A program made the translations under genes and the position numbers. DNA of 64,000 nt from Kibdelosporangium sp. MJ126-NF4. GTDB taxonomy: Bacteria > Actinomycetota > Actinomycetes > Mycobacteriales > Pseudonocardiaceae. The DNA lies in NCBI RefSeq assembly GCF_000826545.1, contig NZ_CDME01000011.1, forward strand, positions 584,001 to 648,000, read 5' to 3'. Within the stretch, counting starts at the first letter, position 1. Each line of letters begins with the position of its first letter. Under the pieces are notes generated by a model. That model was not told the origin of the DNA, did not search any database, and saw nothing but the letters and a program-made list of their open reading frames with translations. Shown here piece by piece: positions 61,586-64,000 of this stretch.

Positions 61586-64000
61586 TGACGCTGCTGCGTG
61601 AACTGATCGATATCCCCGAGCAGCTCTCGACGCGTGACTTCGTGACAGTGCTCGCCGAACAGTTGGGCGACAAGCGCACCCTTGACGACTACGTCGTGAC
61701 CGAGCAACTAGAGAAGGCGTTCGACCAGGCGCTCGGCGTCGTACGCGCGGCCGTACAGAGCTCAAAGTCCCAAGCCGCGTTCATCCACGGCTCGTTCGGT
61801 TCCGGTAAGAGCCACTTCATGGCCGTACTGCACGCGTTGCTTGGCCACGACGCGGACGCCAGGATGATCCCTGAGCTGTCCACGGTGATCGGTAAACACG
61901 ACCAGTGGCTGTCCGGTCGCAAGGTCCTCCGGCTCAACTTTCACATGGTGGGTGCGGAATCGCTGGAAGAAAGGATCTTCAGCGAGTACATCAAGCAGAT
62001 CCGCACGCTGCACCCCACGGCCGAGCTGCCCAGTGTTCATCACTCCGACAGTCTGCTTTCCGACGCACGGGCTTTGCGGTCCAAGCTAGGAGACGAGGCG
62101 TTCTTCGCGGGACTCCCCAACATCCCGGCCTGGGGCAAGATCGGGAAGCCGTGGACCGCGGCTTCCTTTGACCAAGCTGCGGCGGGGGCTCCGGATGATC
62201 CGAGCCGCGCACGGCTGGTAGACGCCCTTGTCAAGTCGTATTTCACCTCGTTCGTCCAAGGCGGCTCCTACCGGTCCATCGACGAGGGCTTGCAGGCAAT
62301 ATCGGCGCACGCCAAAAACCTCGGCTACGACGTGGTGGTGCTGTTCCTCGATGAGCTCGTGTTGTGGCTGGCGAACAAGGTTGCCGACCCCGCCTTCGTC
62401 TCCAGCGAGGCCGCCAAGGTCGCCAAGCTGGTCGAAAGTGCCGAGCAGCACCGACCCGTGCCCCTGGTGTCCTTCGTTGCCAGGCAGCGGGATTTGAAGG
62501 ACTTTCTGGGCGACCACGTTCCTGGTGCTCAGCAGGTAGCGTTCAGCGAGACCTTCCGATGGTTCGAGGACCGGTTCGATCCGGTCAAACTCGAAGATCG
62601 TAACTTGCCTGCCATCGCCGAGAAGCGACTACTACGGCCGAAGCCCGAGAAAGCCGAGGAAGCCGCCCGAGTCTTCCGCGCGGCGTTCGACGGGATCCCC
62701 AAACGCCCCGACGTTTGGGACGTGTTGCTCACCGGCACGCAGCAGGACGGCTCCACTGCCGGCGACGACGAGAAGTCCTTCCGCCAGACGTACCCGTTCA
62801 GCCCTGCGCTCGTCGCTGCCCTCGTGGCGCTGTCGCAAATCCTGCAGCGGGAACGTACCGCCCTGAAGATCATGCTGCAGATCCTGATTGACCAACGCGA
62901 CGAACTGACTGTCACCGATCTGGTGCCAGTGGGCGATATCTTCGACGTGGTCGTCGACACGCCGATCGAGTCGGTGTTCGGCCCCTTGCAAAAGCATGTG
63001 GAAGAGGCGCGTAAGCTCTATCAGCAACGACTGAGGCCCGCACTGCTCCGTCAGCACGGTCTTACTGAGGACACAGCGGTAGGGCTGGCGCGTACCCATC
63101 CGTTCCGAGTGGACGATCGCTTGGTCAAGACGTTGCTGTTGTCGGCCCTTGTACCGGATACCCCAGTGTTGCGGAACCTGGATGCAGGCAAGTTGGCTGC
63201 ACTCAACCACGGCACCATCATCTCGCCCTTGCCTGGCGAGGAACGAAGCATTGTGCTCGACAAAATTCGTAAGCTGGCGGCTTCGGGGATCGGCGAGATC
63301 CGTGTCGGGGACGGTGACAACCCCTCGATCAGTGTTGTACTCACCAACGTCGACTACGAGTCGGTGCTGGAGAACGCCCGTACGGCGGACGCCGCCAACT
63401 ACGGTGCCCGGCGGCAGCTAGTTCGGAAGCTGGTATGGCGCGAGCTTGGACTCGAGGTCAACGAGAGTCTCTACGGCAACCAGTCGATGACCTATCTCTG
63501 GCGCGGTCGCCGGAACGTTGTTGATCTTGTGTTCGGCAATGTGCGGGATCGGTCCGAGCTGCCAGAATCCACGCTCCTGGCAGAGGGGGACCGCTGGAAA
63601 GTTGTCATCGACTTCCCGTTCGACGAGAACACCCGGGGAGTCTCCGACGACTTCTCCCGCATCACTGACATGCGGAACACTGGCGTATCCAGCCAGACAG
63701 TGTGCTGGCTGCCGTCGTTCCTCACCGCCGATCGAATGCGTGACCTCGGCAGGCTGGTGGTTCTCGACCACGTGCTCTCCTCCAATGACCGGTTCAACGC
63801 GGCGTCGTCCCACCTGTCACCGCAGGATCGGATGCAGGCGAAGATTCTGTTGGAATCACAGCAGAGCACGCTGCGTCAGGGCATCCTCGGGGTCCTGAAG
63901 CAGGCGTACGGTGCCGCGGCGCGTACTGAAGCCGATATCGATGTCGAGCACGCCAGTTCGGATGTGTTCACTACCCTCGATCCAGGATTTCAACCCAATC
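61586..64000 (+). CDS. pglY: BREX type 2 ATPase PglY (5' part)
   Basis: Open from ATG 61586 to the window end: 805 residues visible, continuing beyond. It starts MTLLRELIDIPEQLSTRDFV. Walker A is HGSFGSGKSHFMAVL at about 70, and Walker B is VVVLFLDELVLWL at about 255. The family is a large P-loop ATPase, essential with pglW, pglX and pglZ in Streptomyces coelicolor Pgl. The gap to pglX is 17 bp with AAGGCAGGA as ribosome site, so the genes form one operon. pglZ is expected downstream, outside the window. Confidence 0.9.

Overview
The window is high-GC actinobacterial DNA. Several features point to a Pseudonocardiaceae-like host (Amycolatopsis, Kibdelosporangium or Lentzea type), and this is an inference: abundant GTG starts, ATGA/GTGA stop-start overlaps, WhiB, SARP and DUF5753 regulators, a Pgl (BREX type 2) locus and an actinobacterial-style vanHAX cluster. 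No rRNA or tRNA gene was recognised.

Layout. (1) 1-8.0 kb looks chromosomal: a DUF2335 membrane protein, a secreted protein, a lipoprotein overlapping an OmpR-type two-component pair, a CYTH-CHAD protein, an orphan NarL-type histidine kinase, and a divergent NmrA-like reductase/TetR pair. (2) 8.1-~17.9 kb is an integrative conjugative element of AICE type. It has a large serine integrase, a shared strong hairpin, then a leftward translationally coupled operon xis-whiB-(frameshifted membrane gene)-DUF2637-ftsK-small protein. A leftward XRE/TPR regulator plus Nudix pair follows (compare Pif of pSAM2), then an Imm1-type immunity gene with two unknown small genes. A DUF5753 regulator lies just beyond. 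(3) 19.0-23.6 kb holds a beta-lactamase locus resembling Streptomyces cacaoi blaA-blaB-blaL, then a DHA2 exporter divergent from a MerR regulator. (4) 23.8-36.1 kb is a coupled pair of giant secreted proteins: a six-LamG protein and an RHS/YD-repeat protein. A SARP-NB-ARC regulator faces them. (5) 38.0-44.2 kb is a complete inducible D-Ala-D-Lac glycopeptide resistance cluster: vanY, divergent vanRS, and a convergent vanH-vanA-vanX-murG operon. vanY and vanH share a nearly identical promoter and leader. (6) 44.3-47.1 kb encodes secreted proteins (a duplicated-domain lipoprotein, a CAP protein and a LasA-like M23 peptidase). (7) 47.4-51.9 kb is largely decayed: a truncated copy of the pRiA4b-ORF3 gene, an AbiEi-like remnant, and two frameshifted HTH genes. 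An intact leftward trio of HTH/sigma-like genes sits among them. (8) 52.1-64 kb holds an intact pRiA4b-ORF3-family gene, then the start of a BREX type 2 (Pgl) phage-defence operon: pglW, pglX and the 5' part of pglY, cut by the window end.

How the parts work together. VanS/VanR should switch on VanH (D-lactate), VanA (D-Ala-D-Lac), VanX (removes D-Ala-D-Ala) and VanY (removes terminal D-Ala). An extra MurG would process the altered lipid I. The AICE operon would support excision (Xis with Int) and double-stranded DNA transfer (FtsK), and the Nudix protein may act in immunity. PglW/X/Y form the kinase, methyltransferase and ATPase arm of BREX; pglZ must lie beyond the window if the system is complete. 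No wholly new system is proven. The least explained parts are the Imm1 triplet, the sigma-like paralogue trio and the tail of the RHS protein.
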